DNA from: Acidovorax sp. SRB_14
GTDB lineage: Bacteria > Pseudomonadota > Gammaproteobacteria > Burkholderiales > Burkholderiaceae_C
DNA: 64,000 nucleotides
NCBI RefSeq assembly: GCF_012932145.1
Contig: NZ_MWOK01000017.1
Span: 22,307-86,306 of the forward strand
Direction of reading: 5' to 3'
Both the position numbers and the translations under genes were made by a program. Shown in pieces: positions 28,044-39,492 of the stretch (the stretch's first letter is position 1; every line of letters starts with the position of its first letter). The notes below the pieces were generated by a model. That model had not been told where the DNA came from. It saw only the letters and a list, made by a program, of their open reading frames with translations, and did no database searches.

Positions 28044-28939
28044 ACGCCAGCGCCCCCCCGCCCGATCTTTACTGCGTCATGGGCCATCCGGTCGAACACA
28101 GCCGCTCGCCCTGGATCCACGCGCGCTTTGCCGCACTCACGGGCCAGGCGCTGCGCTACGAGCGCCGCCTGGTGCCGCTGGACGGCTTTGCGCAGGCGCT
28201 GGCCGAATTCGCCGCCGCCGGAGGGCGCGGCTGCAACATCACGGTGCCGTTCAAGCTCGAAGCCGCTCAGTTGGCCACCCAGCGCAGCGAGCGCGTGCAG
28301 CTGGCCGGCGCCGCCAACACCCTGCGCTTTGCCGACGGCGAAATCTACGCCGACAACACCGATGGCCTGGGCCTGGTGGCCGACGTCGCGCACAACGCCG
28401 GCTTTGCCTTGGCCGGGCGCGACGTGCTGCTGGTCGGCGCGGGCGGTGCGGCCGCAGGTGCGCTCGGGCCGCTGCTGGCCGCCGGGCCGCGCCGCGTCGC
28501 CGTGGCGAACCGCACCCTGGCGCGCGCGCAGGCGCTGGTGCAGTCGCACGCGCCCCTGGCTGCGCTACACAAAACAGAGCTGTCAGCGCATACCCCGCAA
28601 GCGTTAGAGGGCAATTTGACCCCAAACGGGACCTTTGACATCGTCATCAACGCCAGCGCCAGCAGCCTCGCAGGCGATGCGGTCCCCGTCCCCGCCAGCG
28701 TGCTGCGCCCGGGCGCCCTGGCCTACGACATGATGTACGGCCCGGCCGCCCAGGGCTTCCTGGACTGGGCCCGCGCGCACGGCGCCCAGCCGCGCGACGG
28801 CCTGGGCATGCTGGTGGAACAGGCCGCCGAGGCCTTTGCGATCTGGCGCGGCGTGCGCCCGCCCAGCGCCGCGGTACTCGCTGAACTGCGCGCGCTGATG
28901 GCGCAGCCCGCCTTCGCCTCCGGCACCCACGCGCACTGA
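28040..28939 (+). CDS. aroE: Shikimate dehydrogenase
   Basis: AroE reduces 3-dehydroshikimate with NADPH, in the same pathway as the DAHP synthase here. The 299 residues are longer than the usual 270-280. Catalytic Lys in NITVPFKLEA and Asp in ADNTDGLGLVAD are present, as are the NADP loop VGAGGAAAGAL and C-terminal DGLGMLVEQAAEAF. The extra length comes from about 20 residues (HKTELSAHTPQALEGN) between the Rossmann strands. They are encoded by a palindromic repeat element, while both active-site regions remain intact. Confidence 0.95.
   Translation: MNASAPPPDLYCVMGHPVEHSRSPWIHARFAALTGQALRYERRLVPLDGFAQALAEFAAAGGRGCNITVPFKLEAAQLATQRSERVQLAGAANTLRFADGEIYADNTDGLGLVADVAHNAGFALAGRDVLLVGAGGAAAGALGPLLAAGPRRVAVANRTLARAQALVQSHAPLAALHKTELSAHTPQALEGNLTPNGTFDIVINASASSLAGDAVPVPASVLRPGALAYDMMYGPAAQGFLDWARAHGAQPRDGLGMLVEQAAEAFAIWRGVRPPSAAVLAELRALMAQPAFASGTHAH
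28561..28622 (+). repeat. Dispersed palindromic element inserted in aroE
   Basis: GCTACACAAAACAGAGCTG, TCAGCGC, a spacer and GCAAGCGTTAGAGGGCAATT match the intergenic copies almost base for base, including the rare TTA leucine codon in this GC-rich gene. It is in frame and reads ELSAHTPQALEGN in AroE. It is the clearest case of the element inside a conserved enzyme gene. Confidence 0.85.
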
Positions 28940-28953
28940 AGCGCCACTGCCCC

Positions 28954-29715
28954 ATGAAGCCGCTGCTGCGCTGGATCGGCCTGGTGTTGCTGGCGCTGCT
29001 GGCGCTGCAGTTGTTCTTCGCCCTGCGCATCGCCGCCATGGCCGCGATCGCCCCCGAATCCACCGGCTTCCAGCGCTCCGAGGCCTGGGTGCAATGGGCC
29101 GACACAGGCACGGTGCGCTGGCGCCAGCAGTGGGTGCCGTATACGCAGATCTCCGACCACCTCAAGCGCGCCGTCATCACCGCGGAAGACGACAGCTTCG
29201 TCAACCACGACGGCGTGGACTGGAACGCCATCGAAAAGGCCTGGGAGCGCAACGCCCTTGCCGAGGCCCAGGCCGCGCGCCAGGAAGCCGCGCGCCCCGC
29301 CAAGCCGCGCGCCCCGGCCGCCGCCGCGCGGCCCGTGCGCGCGCCCAAGATCCGGGGCGGCTCCACCATCACGCAGCAGCTGGCCAAGAACCTGCTGCTG
29401 TCGGGCGAGCGCACGCTGCTGCGCAAGGGCCAGGAGTTCGTGCTCACGCTGCTGCTGGAGCAATTCCTCACCAAGCAGCGCATCCTGGAGATCTACCTCA
29501 ACAACGTCGAATGGGGCGCCGGCGTGTTCGGCGCCGAGGCTGCCGCGCAGCACTACTTCCGCAAAAGCGCCGCCCGCCTGGCCCCTGCCGAGGCCGCCCG
29601 CCTGGCCGTGATGCTGCCCGCGCCCAAGCGCTTCGAAAAGATGCCCGGCTCCGCCTACCTGAGCGGCCGCACCCGGGCCATCCTGCGGCGCATGGGCGGG
29701 GCGGAGCTGCCGTGA
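28954..29715 (+). CDS. mtgA: Monofunctional biosynthetic peptidoglycan transglycosylase
   Basis: MtgA polymerises lipid II into glycan strands without a transpeptidase domain. The 253-residue protein has one N-terminal membrane anchor (IGLVLLALLALQLFFALRI) and the GT51 motifs: EDDSFVNHDGVDW with the catalytic Glu, and GGSTITQQLAKNLLLS. RILEIYLNNVEWG is also conserved. It lies 14 bp after aroE and is probably in the same transcript. A short Ala/Pro/Arg insertion (about residues 102-128) separates the first two motifs. Confidence 0.95.
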   Translation: MKPLLRWIGLVLLALLALQLFFALRIAAMAAIAPESTGFQRSEAWVQWADTGTVRWRQQWVPYTQISDHLKRAVITAEDDSFVNHDGVDWNAIEKAWERNALAEAQAARQEAARPAKPRAPAAAARPVRAPKIRGGSTITQQLAKNLLLSGERTLLRKGQEFVLTLLLEQFLTKQRILEIYLNNVEWGAGVFGAEAAAQHYFRKSAARLAPAEAARLAVMLPAPKRFEKMPGSAYLSGRTRAILRRMGGAELP

Positions 29716-29854
29716 CTGCCACGGCCAACGGCGCAGCAAAGCGGTAGTGCACGCGCGATGGCATAGCGCGAAAGAACGCCCCGCAGGTTCTATAAGCGTC
29801 GATATTTTTGACACTTCGTGACGTGTAGTTACGTAAGCCATTGATTTGTAACCT

Positions 29855-29870
29855 TGGCACACAAAATGCT
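29855..29870 (+). promoter_or_regulatory. Sigma-54 type promoter of the PEP-CTERM gene
   Basis: TGGCACACAAAATGCT contains GG at 29856-29857 and GC at 29868-29869 with exactly ten bases between them, the invariant -24/-12 layout of RpoN promoters. It predicts a start near 29881, about 20 bases before the ATG at 29901. The upstream 100 bp contain ACAC-N9-GTGT and TTACGTAA inverted repeats that could be enhancer sites. PEP-CTERM genes are known targets of the PrsK/PrsR sigma-54 system. Confidence 0.7.
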
Positions 29871-29900
29871 TCTTTTTGAGACCTCAACTAGGTGATGTCA

Positions 29901-30455
29901 ATGCACCGTTTTCTCTCGCCCTTGGTTCTTGGTTTTTCGCTGCTCGCCGTGGGGGCTCAAGCGGCCCCGGTGGTCGGTAACACTTACCTGGATTCGGACA
30001 ATGTCGGTTGGACCTACATCGGCAGCTACGACGTGGGGTCCGGACCTTTCTGGAAGAACACCCCTCTCAACTACACGGCTTTGCAAGCCGCCGAATTGGT
30101 CTTCGGCTCCCTCGCAAATGGATACCAATACGCCATTTCAACCGTTGATTCCTTCGTGAATCACCTGGCCTGGTACGACGGATTCGGAGACACTTCCCAT
30201 CTGCCGACCACCAACAAGTTTGGTGGCGGCAACGCGTTGGCCGAGAATTTCTTCATCGATGTGGGCAAGAGCGGCTACAACCAGGGCGGAGATCTTTCCG
30301 CCTATGTGGGCGGCGACAAGGCCACACAGGGCGGCGGCGCGTTCAACTATGTGTTCACCGCCGCCGCGCCCAACCCGGTGCCTGAACCGGGCGCGCTGGC
30401 ATTGCTGGGACTGGGGCTCGCTGGCATTGCCGCATTGCGCCAGCGCAAGGCTTAA
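29901..30455 (+). CDS. PEP-CTERM sorted exported protein
   Basis: The 184-residue protein has an N-terminal signal peptide (LVLGFSLLAVGAQA then APVV) and a classical C-terminal sorting tail, VPEPGALALLGLGLAGIAAL followed by RQRKA. Such tails are recognised by exosortase, which processes proteins destined for the cell surface or the exopolysaccharide matrix. The middle region (NTYLDSDNVGWTYIGSYDVG) has no catalytic motif. I choose the ATG at 29901 because AGGTGA lies five bases before it. In-frame GTG 29892 and ATG 29895 are alternatives. It is monocistronic with its own promoter and terminator. Confidence 0.85.
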   Translation: MHRFLSPLVLGFSLLAVGAQAAPVVGNTYLDSDNVGWTYIGSYDVGSGPFWKNTPLNYTALQAAELVFGSLANGYQYAISTVDSFVNHLAWYDGFGDTSHLPTTNKFGGGNALAENFFIDVGKSGYNQGGDLSAYVGGDKATQGGGAFNYVFTAAAPNPVPEPGALALLGLGLAGIAALRQRKA

Positions 30456-30474
30456 GCCCAGCGCTGCAACAAGG

Positions 30475-30496
30475 ACCCGCTTCGGCGGGTTTTTTC
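30475..30496 (+). terminator. Intrinsic terminator after the PEP-CTERM gene
   Basis: ACCCGC and GCGGGT pair around a TTCG tetraloop and are followed by a run of T residues, 20 bp after the stop codon. This is a textbook rho-independent terminator. Confidence 0.93.
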
Positions 30497-30604
30497 TTGT
30501 GCCCGCTGCAAATCCCCGCGGCGTGCGGTCTCAGCGCACGCCTGGTTCGTTCAGGCCTGTGCGGAAGCGCAAGCCCGCCTCCAGTGCGCTGGTGCGCTGG
30601 TCCA

Positions 30605-30660
30605 TAATCAAAAAGGCGCTCAGCGCTTACCAGACAAGCACTGACAGCTCCATTTTTCAC
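30605..30660 (-). repeat. Dispersed palindromic element upstream of ruvC
   Basis: Read on the minus strand, GGAGCTGTCAGTGCTTG, a six-base spacer and AAGCGCTGAGCGCCTTTTTG match the family with both stem arms recognisable. It ends five bases before the ruvC ATG, so it forms the whole 5' flank of the gene. Confidence 0.8.
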
Positions 30661-30664
30661 AGTT

Positions 30665-31213
30665 ATGCGAATCCTTGGCATCGACCCCGGCCTGCAAACG
30701 ACCGGCTTTGGCGTGATAGACGTAGAGGGGCACGCGCTCAGCTATGTGGCCAGCGGCACCATCCGCACCACGCAGCTCGCGCTGGGCGACCTGCCGGGGC
30801 GGCTGAAGGTGCTGTTCGACGGCATCAGCGAGGTGGCGGCACGCTACCAGCCGACCGTGGCCACGGTCGAGATCATTTTCGTCAACGTCAACCCACAGTC
30901 GACGCTGCTGCTGGGCCAGGCGCGCGGCGCCTGCATCACGGCGCTGGTGGCCAGCGACCTGCCGGTGGCCGAATACACGGCCTTGCAGATGAAGAAGGCG
31001 GTCGTCGGCCACGGGCGTGCGGCCAAGAGCCAGGTGCAGGAGATGGTGCGCCGCCTGCTGCAGCTGCCCGGCCTGCCGGGCACCGACGCGGCCGACGCGC
31101 TGGGCATGGCCATCACCCACGCGCACGCGGGCGCCGCCATGGCGCGGCTGGCCGAGGCGGGAACGCTGCAGCGGCGCCAGCACGCGATGTACAAGGGCGG
31201 GCGCAGTTACTGA
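30665..31213 (+). CDS. ruvC: Holliday junction resolvase RuvC
   Basis: RuvC cleaves four-way junctions as a dimer with RuvAB. The 182-residue protein has the four acidic residues of its RNase H-like active site in [22 protein letters not shown] and [14 protein letters not shown]. No ruvAB genes follow. An uncharacterised small gene does. The palindromic element directly before the ATG leaves no visible Shine-Dalgarno. Confidence 0.96.
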   Translation: MRILGIDPGLQTTGFGVIDVEGHALSYVASGTIRTTQLALGDLPGRLKVLFDGISEVAARYQPTVATVEIIFVNVNPQSTLLLGQARGACITALVASDLPVAEYTALQMKKAVVGHGRAAKSQVQEMVRRLLQLPGLPGTDAADALGMAITHAHAGAAMARLAEAGTLQRRQHAMYKGGRSY

Positions 31214-31265
31214 CGGCGCGCGCGCTGCGCGCGCAAAGGGGCCAGCGCACCGGCCCGCTTGTTCC

Positions 31266-31279
31266 TAGAATGGCCTGCC
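31266..31279 (+). promoter_or_regulatory. -10-like hexamer abutting the start at 31280
   Basis: TAGAAT at 31266-31271 lies exactly eight bases before the ATG, the same arrangement as in front of mpl and the YqiA-like gene. There is no Shine-Dalgarno sequence. Confidence 0.5.
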
Positions 31280-31699
31280 ATGGCCCACCCTCCCCCTGCC
31301 GCCCCTCCGCCCAGCGCAGCGCCGGGATTCGTGTTCGTCAAAATCCCGGTGGGACGGCACGAGGCCGACCCTCTGCACCTGCGCGAGGAGCAGATGGACG
31401 AGGCCTTGCGCGCGCAGGGCCTGGGCCTGGTGGTGGGCTGGGGCGATTCGCTGGGCGAGCGCCACTTGGACGGCTCGCGCGACGTGGTGTACCTGCGCAT
31501 CGACATCCTTGTGCACGACCTGGCGGCTGCGCTCTCGGTGCTGCGAGCGCTGCTGCCCGCACTGGATGCGCCGCAGGGCACCGAGATCCACTACACGCTG
31601 GACGGACGCAACCTGCACGACACGGCGGAGGCGGCCGGGTGGCGGCTGCAACAGCCCCTGGCCACTGCGCCGCGCGGCCTGCCGCCGGCCTGGCGCTGA
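31280..31699 (+). CDS. Conserved hypothetical protein downstream of ruvC
   Basis: The 139-residue product is soluble, with a Pro/Ala-rich first 15 residues and then a compact alpha/beta pattern ([50 protein letters not shown]). Its codon use is like that of real genes here. I recognise no family. The opposite strand is also open, as run-on of the degenerate MCP, but the plus-strand product looks far more protein-like. Confidence 0.65.
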   Translation: MAHPPPAAPPPSAAPGFVFVKIPVGRHEADPLHLREEQMDEALRAQGLGLVVGWGDSLGERHLDGSRDVVYLRIDILVHDLAAALSVLRALLPALDAPQGTEIHYTLDGRNLHDTAEAAGWRLQQPLATAPRGLPPAWR

Positions 31700-31756
31700 C
31701 ACGCTTTGGTTTGCGGTGTCCCGCCCGGGGCCTGCGCTGTGCGCGGCCCGCTCATT

Positions 31757-31820
31757 CGCTACGAAATCAAGAGCTACCAGCGCTTGATGGGCAAGCGCTG
31801 GAGCCTTAAAACGCTCGAAA
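31757..31820 (+). repeat. Dispersed palindromic element with an intact stem
   Basis: CCAGCGCTTG (31777-31786), ATGGG, CAAGCGCTGG (31792-31801) is a perfect 10 bp stem with a five-base loop, the best-preserved palindrome of the family. The flanks GCTACGAAATCAAGAGCTA and GAGCCTTAAAACGC show the usual GCTAY lead-in and GAGSC tail. It marks the 3' break of the degenerate MCP. Confidence 0.9.
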
Positions 31821-33038
31821 TCAACGCAGCGGCAGCGCGGCGGCGGCCACGCCCAGGCGCGTAGCCCGGCGGCGACAGGCGCCGCGCGTGGGCCGCCCTG
31901 CGGCGCGGCGGCGCTGCCGCCATCGAGCTTGAACTGGCCCACGGCCCGTGTGAGCTGGCCGGCCTGCTCGCGCAGCGATGCGGAGGCGGCGGTGGACTCT
32001 TCGACGAGCGCGGCATTTTGCTGCGTCATCTGGTCGAGCTGGCGCACCGACTGGCCGATCTGGTCGATGCTCTCGCTCTGCTCGGCCGCCGAGGCGGTGA
32101 TCTCGCCGATGATGCCCGAGACGCGGCGCACGCTGCTCACGATCTCGCCCATGGTCTGCCCGGCCTCGCCCACCAAGCGGGCGCCGTCTTTCACCCGGCC
32201 GACCGAGGTGCCGATCAGTGCCTTGATCTCCCGCGCGGCCTCGGCCGAGCGCTGCGCGAGGCTGCGCACTTCGCTGGCCACCACGGCGAAGCCGCGGCCC
32301 TGTTCGCCCGCGCGCGCGGCCTCGACGGCCGCGTTGAGCGCCAGGATGTTGGTCTGGAAGGCGATCGAGTCGATCACGCCCGTGATGTCGCCGATGTGGC
32401 GCGAGCTGGCAGTGATCTGCTCCATGGTCGTCACCACCTGGGCGACCACGCTGCCGCCGCGCTCGGCCACGGTGGCGGCCGAGGTGGCGAAGTCGCGCGC
32501 ATGGTGCGATGACTCGGCGTTGTGGCGCACGGTGCCGGTGAGCAGCTCCATCGACGAGGCGGCCTCCTGCAGGTTGGCGGCGGTCTGCTCGGTGCGCTGG
32601 CCCAGGTCCTGGTTGCCGGTGGCAACCTGGCCGCTGGACGCGGCAATGTTGCCCGCGGCGTCCTGCACCTGGCGCACCAGCGTGCGCAGCGCGTCCTGCA
32701 TGCGCTCCATGGCCATCACCAGCTGGCCAACCTCGTCGTGGTTCGTCGCCCGCACCTCTTGGGACAGGTCGCCGCCGGCAATGCGCTCGGCCAGGTCGCG
32801 CGCCTGCGACAGCGAACGCGTGATGGAGCGCACGCTGAACAAGGTGAGTGGAACCAGCACCGCCAGCGCCAGCAGCAGCGCGCCGCCGATCAGCGCCGAC
32901 ATGCGGGAAGCGCGCGCATCCATGTCCTGGCGCCCCACGGCGCGAACCAAAAGTAACTGTATGCGTCTTCCGCTTGAGCAGCCGCAGGGTATTCACCGGC
33001 ATGGAGTCAGTGTTCACGGCACGCGCATTGCCCAGGGA

Positions 33039-33055
33039 TTGACAGCAAATTGTCA
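33039..33055. promoter_or_regulatory. -35-like TTGACA and inverted repeat between the MCP genes
   Basis: TTGACA at 33039-33044 overlaps the inverted repeat TGACA-N6-TGTCA (33040-33055) in the divergent gap between the degenerate and the intact MCP. It may be a promoter element or operator for the plus-strand MCP 100 bp downstream. No matching -10 is convincing. Confidence 0.3.
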
Positions 33056-33158
33056 CAAACAACCGGCACAGTCCACAGGGCTCGGGGCCGCTGGCCCCAG
33101 GTACCTGTCTTGCGCGCGGCACTGGCCGCTCGCGCGGGCAGCACCCCTTCCTTCTCCT

Positions 33159-34838
33159 ATGCTTTCGTCCACCCCCTCCGTTCCCTCCCCTGCCACCGCT
33201 TCGCGCGGCTCGCTGGCCAGCAGATTGCTGGCCGTCTTCTTCGCGACCATGGCGCTCGCGCTGCTGGGCTCGGCCTTTGGCATCTGGTCGCTGCAGCGCA
33301 TCCAGCGCTCCACGCAGCACATGGTGGAGCACAGCGTCGCGGCCGAGCGGCTGGTGGCCGATGCCTACCGCTACCAGGCCATCAATTCGGAGCGCTACAA
33401 GGCCATCGCCTTGAGTTCAGAGCCCGAGGTGGGCGATACCCTGGGCGCGGACATTGCCGCGACGCAGCAGCTCTATGACGGGCGGCTCAGCGCCTTGGCC
33501 GACAGGCTGCAGGCGGCCGAGCACCAGCAGCTCCTCGCAGGCATCCGCACCGCCGGCAAGGATTTCGCGGTGGCCCGCTCCGCGCTGGTGGCGGCGCGCG
33601 ACTCGGGCCTGACCGAGCGCATCCGCAAGGTCTATGCCGAACATTTCCTGCCGTCGTCGAACGCGCTGCTGTCGGCGCTGGGCACGCTGACGCAGGCACA
33701 GCGCGATGCCATCGATGCGCGTGCGCGCGAGGTCGCCAGGCTGGGCGAAGTGGCCCGGCTGGTGCTGATCGCCTTCAGCGCCCTGGCGCTGGCGCTGGGC
33801 ACGCTGCTCGCGCTGTGGCTAGTGCGCAGCATCACCCGCCCGATCGCTCTGGCTGGCACCACCGCCGACCGCGTGGCCAGCCTGGACCTGCGCCACGACA
33901 TTGCAGGCCATGGGCGCGACGAGGCCGGCCGCATGCTGGTGTCTCTGGAGGTGATGCAGAACGCCTTGCGTGCGCTGGTGCAGCAGGTGCGGGGCTCGGC
34001 GCAGAACATCAGCGCGGCCACCTCGGACATCGCCAGCGGCAACAGCGAACTGTCGGGCCGCACCGAAGAGACGGCCACCAGCCTGCAGCAGACTGCTGCC
34101 GCGCTCGACCAGCTGACCCACCATGTCATCCAGTCCGCCGAATCGGCGCAGCACGCGCAGGCCATGGCGAACGCCGCGACCGTGGTGGCGCAAGAGGGGG
34201 GCAGTGTGGTGGCCCAGGTGGTGGGCACCATGGAAGGCATCCACCAGTCCTCGCGCAAGATCGTGGACATCATCGGCGTGATCGACTCCATCGCCTTTCA
34301 GACCAACATCCTGGCGCTCAATGCCGCGGTCGAGGCCGCGCGCGCCGGCGTACAGGGGCGGGGCTTCGCCGTGGTCGCGGCCGAGGTGCGCAGCCTGGCC
34401 ACGCGCTCGGCGGCGGCGGCGCAAGAAATCAAGGCACTGATCACCGCATCGGTCGAACGCGCCGAGGCCGGCGCCAGCCTGGCGGGCGTGGCGGGCAGCA
34501 CCATGGAGCGCATCGTCGGTGCCGTGCAGGACGCGGCACGCCGCATGGGCGAAATCACCTCGGCCACCGCCGTGCAGAACCACGAGATCGCGCAGATCAA
34601 CACTGCCGTATCCCGGATCGACCAGATGACGCAGGAGAACGCGTCACTGGTCGAGGAATCGGCCGCCGCATCCGCCAGCCTGCGCAGCCAGGCCCAGGAG
34701 TTGGCGGCCCTGATCAGCCGGTTCGTGCTGCCGGGCCAGGATGCGCCCGGCCCGGTGGACCAAACCGCACCCGGCACGGCGCCACAGACGGCAGCCCCGC
34801 GCGCGCCGCTGCGGCTGGCGCAGCGGCACGCGGCCTGA
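33159..34838 (+). CDS. Methyl-accepting chemotaxis protein (intact)
   Basis: This is a 559-residue membrane chemoreceptor. Transmembrane helix 1 is [20 protein letters not shown] (about residues 23-43). A periplasmic four-helix-bundle sensor follows to about residue 185, then transmembrane helix 2 ([20 protein letters not shown]), a HAMP domain ([20 protein letters not shown]) and the cytoplasmic signalling rod with tip [20 protein letters not shown]. It would control CheA/CheW. The ligand is unknown. There is no CheB/CheR tethering pentapeptide at the C-terminus. The frame is open further upstream, but the ATG at 33159 begins the first sensible MCP sequence. It converges on thiC with only 2 bp between. 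Confidence 0.9.
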   Translation: MLSSTPSVPSPATASRGSLASRLLAVFFATMALALLGSAFGIWSLQRIQRSTQHMVEHSVAAERLVADAYRYQAINSERYKAIALSSEPEVGDTLGADIAATQQLYDGRLSALADRLQAAEHQQLLAGIRTAGKDFAVARSALVAARDSGLTERIRKVYAEHFLPSSNALLSALGTLTQAQRDAIDARAREVARLGEVARLVLIAFSALALALGTLLALWLVRSITRPIALAGTTADRVASLDLRHDIAGHGRDEAGRMLVSLEVMQNALRALVQQVRGSAQNISAATSDIASGNSELSGRTEETATSLQQTAAALDQLTHHVIQSAESAQHAQAMANAATVVAQEGGSVVAQVVGTMEGIHQSSRKIVDIIGVIDSIAFQTNILALNAAVEAARAGVQGRGFAVVAAEVRSLATRSAAAAQEIKALITASVERAEAGASLAGVAGSTMERIVGAVQDAARRMGEITSATAVQNHEIAQINTAVSRIDQMTQENASLVEESAAASASLRSQAQELAALISRFVLPGQDAPGPVDQTAPGTAPQTAAPRAPLRLAQRHAA

Positions 34839-34840
34839 CA

Positions 34841-36922
<2,082 letters not shown>

Positions 36923-36959
36923 CAGCCGCGAGTATAGGGCTATGCAGAGCGCGCCCGCG

Positions 36960-37136
36960 TCAGAGAACGCGCTCGGCGATCAGCACCGCAAAGAAGACAA
37001 AGGCGGCGATCAGCGTCCACTTGAGGACGACAAAACCCAGGCGCTTGTAGCGCGGCTGGCCGGTGCCGGCATAGAACGCAAAGCACACCGCCGCCGCGAG
37101 CAACAGCAGCAGGACGGCCCAGCGGAACAGCAGCAT
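36960..37136 (-). CDS. Small two-helix membrane protein
   Basis: The 58-residue product has two predicted membrane helices, WAVLLLLLAAAVCFAFYAGT and LKWTLIAAFVFFAVLIAERV, joined by a basic loop (GQPRYKRLG). It lies 19 bp after lpxC on the same strand and so is probably the last gene of that transcript. The function is unknown. Confidence 0.7.
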   Translation of the reverse strand: MLLFRWAVLLLLLAAAVCFAFYAGTGQPRYKRLGFVVLKWTLIAAFVFFAVLIAERVL

Positions 37137-37155
37137 GGCAGCGGGCCCTGTGCGC

Positions 37156-38079
37156 TTACCAGGCGCGCGCCGGCTGGGCAAAGCCCGGGGGGGCCAGGCG
37201 CTCGTTGTCGAAGCTCACCAGTTCCCAGGCGTCGGGCTGGGCGAGCAGCTCGCGCAGCAGCAGGTTGTTGAGCGCATGACCCGAACGAAACGCGCTGTAG
37301 GCGGCCAACAGCGGCTTGCCGATGAGGTAGAGATCGCCCATCGCGTCGAGGATCTTGTGCTTGACGAATTCGTCGTCATAGCGCAAGCCGTCGGCATTGA
37401 GCACCTTGTAGTCGTCCATGACGATGGCGTTGTCGAGGCCACCGCCCAGGGCGAGCCCGCTGGCGCGCATCATCTCGACGTCGCGCGTGAAGCCGAAGGT
37501 GCGCGCGCGCGCGATGTCGCGGCTGTAGTTGCCCTGCCCCAGGTCAAACTCGACGCACTGGCCGGTCGAGTCCACCGCGGGGTGGGAAAAGTCGATCTCG
37601 AAGCGCAGCTTGAAGCCGTGGTAAGGGTCGAGCCGCGCCCATTTCGCGGATGCCCCCTCGCCCTGGCGGATCTGCACCGGGCGCTTGACCCGGATAAATT
37701 TCTTGGGGGCGTTCTGCAGCGCGATGCCGGCGCTTTGCAGCAGGAAGACGAACGACGCCGACGAGCCATCGAGGATGGGAACCTCTTCGGCGGTGATGTC
37801 CACGTACAGGTTGTCCAGGCCCAGGCCCGCGCAGGCCGACATCAGGTGCTCGACGGTGTGCACCTTGGCGCCGCCCGCAGAGATCGTCGAGGCCATGCGC
37901 GTGTCGGTGACGGCCAGGGCCGAGATCGGAATGTCCACCGGTTCGGGCAGGTCCACACGGCGGAACACAATGCCGGTGTCAGGCTGCGCGGGGCGCAGGG
38001 TGAGCTCCACGCGTTGGCCGCTGTGCAGGCCCACGCCCACCGCACGGGTGAGCGCCTTGAGAGTACGTTGCTGAAGCAT
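37156..38079 (-). CDS. lpxC: UDP-3-O-acyl-N-acetylglucosamine deacetylase
   Basis: LpxC performs the committed zinc-dependent step of lipid A synthesis. The 307-residue protein has the zinc motif HTVEHLMSA near residue 77, a second ligand pair in [14 protein letters not shown], and the catalytic His in [14 protein letters not shown]. It closes the dcw cluster downstream of ftsZ, as in many proteobacteria. TAAAAT lies six bases before the ATG and no Shine-Dalgarno is visible, which suggests a dedicated promoter giving a leaderless message in addition to read-through. Confidence 0.97.
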   Translation of the reverse strand: MLQQRTLKALTRAVGVGLHSGQRVELTLRPAQPDTGIVFRRVDLPEPVDIPISALAVTDTRMASTISAGGAKVHTVEHLMSACAGLGLDNLYVDITAEEVPILDGSSASFVFLLQSAGIALQNAPKKFIRVKRPVQIRQGEGASAKWARLDPYHGFKLRFEIDFSHPAVDSTGQCVEFDLGQGNYSRDIARARTFGFTRDVEMMRASGLALGGGLDNAIVMDDYKVLNADGLRYDDEFVKHKILDAMGDLYLIGKPLLAAYSAFRSGHALNNLLLRELLAQPDAWELVSFDNERLAPPGFAQPARAW

Positions 38080-38195
38080 GCAGGGATTTTAGGTGCGAAG
38101 GCGGCACTTTGCTGCAGTGCACGCACGCCCTGGATTTATCGCCGCGATGGAAGATGGGGCGCGGCGCCAGCGCGGGCCGCGCCGCGGCTTCCCGC

Positions 38196-39428
38196 TCAAT
38201 CGGCCTGCTTGCGCAGGAACGCTGGAATCTCCAGGTCGTCCATGCCGCCCGACGACAGGGCGTCCACGCGCGCCGCAGCCTGCGTGCGGTTGGTGCGCCA
38301 GACGCTGGGCACGGCCATGCTGCCGTAATCGGTCTGGCTCGTGCCGCCCGCAGAACCCAGCACCGTCGTGCCCATGGCCGCGCCCGCCACCGGCACCTGG
38401 TAGGCCAGGTTGTCGGTGCCGGTGCGCAGGCTGCCCTGCACCACCTGCATCGACTGGCGGCGCGCATTGTGGCGCGAGAGGCCGGTGGCCACCACGGTGA
38501 CGCGGATCTCCTCGCCCAGGCTGTCGTCGTAGGCGGCGCCGTAGATGACATGCGCGTCGGGCGAGGCGTAGGCGTTGATGGTGCTCATGGCCAGGCGCGA
38601 TTCGCTCAGTTTCAGGTTGCCCTTGGCGGCGGTCACCAATACCAGCACGCCCTTGGCACCCGACAGGTCGATGCCTTCGAGCAGCGGGCAGGCCACGGCC
38701 TGTTCGGCGGCAATGCGCGCGCGGTCGGGGCCGCTGGCGGTGGCCGTTCCCATCATGGCCTTGCCGGGCTCGCCCATCACGGTGCGCACGTCTTCGAAGT
38801 CGACGTTCACATGGCCGTACTCGTTGATGATTTCGGCGATGCCGCCCACGGCGTTCTTGAGCACGTCGTTGGCGTGCGCAAAGGCTTCGTCCTGGGTGAT
38901 GTCGTCGCCCAGCACATCGAGCAGCTTCTCGTTGAGCACCACGATCAGCGAGTCAACATTGGCCTCGAGCTCGGCCAGGCCGTTGTCGGCGTTGGTCATG
39001 CGGCGCCCGCCCTCCCAGTCGAAGGGCTTGGTGACCACGCCGACGGTGAGGATGCCCATCTCCTTGGCCACGCGCGCAATCACCGGCGCGGCGCCGGTGC
39101 CGGTGCCGCCGCCCATGCCGGCGGTGATGAACAGCATGTGGGCGCCCTGGATGGCGCTGCGGATGTCTTCGACGGCCGCTTCCGCGGCTTCGCGGCCTTT
39201 TTCGGGCTTGCTGCCCGCGCCCAGGCCGCTCTGGCCCAGCTGGATGACGCGGTGCGCGGAGCTGCGCGTGAGCGCCTGGGCGTCGGTGTTGGCACTGACG
39301 AACTCCACACCCTGCACGGCGCGCGCAATCATGTGCTCGACGGCGTTGCTGCCGCCCCCGCCCACACCGATCACCTTGATCTGGGTGCCCTGGTTGAATT
39401 CTTCGGCTTCGATCATTTCGATGGACAT
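38196..39428 (-). CDS. ftsZ: Cell division GTPase FtsZ
   Basis: FtsZ is the tubulin-like scaffold of the Z-ring. The 410 residues include the nucleotide loops VIGVGGGGSNAVEHM and the tubulin signature GGGTGTGAAP. The T7 loop region and a variable linker follow (about residues 320-390). The C-terminal peptide DLEIPAFLRKQAD recruits FtsA and ZipA. The ATG of MSIEMIEAEE has AGGAG upstream. An intergenic stretch of 145 bp with a hairpin separates it from ftsA. Confidence 0.98.
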   Translation of the reverse strand: MSIEMIEAEEFNQGTQIKVIGVGGGGSNAVEHMIARAVQGVEFVSANTDAQALTRSSAHRVIQLGQSGLGAGSKPEKGREAAEAAVEDIRSAIQGAHMLFITAGMGGGTGTGAAPVIARVAKEMGILTVGVVTKPFDWEGGRRMTNADNGLAELEANVDSLIVVLNEKLLDVLGDDITQDEAFAHANDVLKNAVGGIAEIINEYGHVNVDFEDVRTVMGEPGKAMMGTATASGPDRARIAAEQAVACPLLEGIDLSGAKGVLVLVTAAKGNLKLSESRLAMSTINAYASPDAHVIYGAAYDDSLGEEIRVTVVATGLSRHNARRQSMQVVQGSLRTGTDNLAYQVPVAGAAMGTTVLGSAGGTSQTDYGSMAVPSVWRTNRTQAAARVDALSSGGMDDLEIPAFLRKQAD

Positions 39429-39492
39429 GTTGGAGCTCCTGTTACTGACGGAAAAGCAATGGTGAATTGGGAAACAATCAAACAACTTCGGT

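Larger units (their letters stand above)
31265..32950 (-). pseudogene. Degenerate methyl-accepting chemotaxis protein
   Basis: The open frame holds a recognisable MCP core only from about 32914 to 31840. It has one membrane helix ([20 protein letters not shown]), a HAMP domain ([20 protein letters not shown]) and a full signalling domain with the hairpin tip [20 protein letters not shown] and [16 protein letters not shown]. The first transmembrane helix and the periplasmic four-helix domain are missing, and only TTG or internal ATG starts exist (32950, 32923). Past the core the frame runs through a palindromic element at 31757-31820 and then antisense to the gene at 31280, giving about 180 unrelated residues. 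It is probably non-functional as a receptor. Confidence 0.65.
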
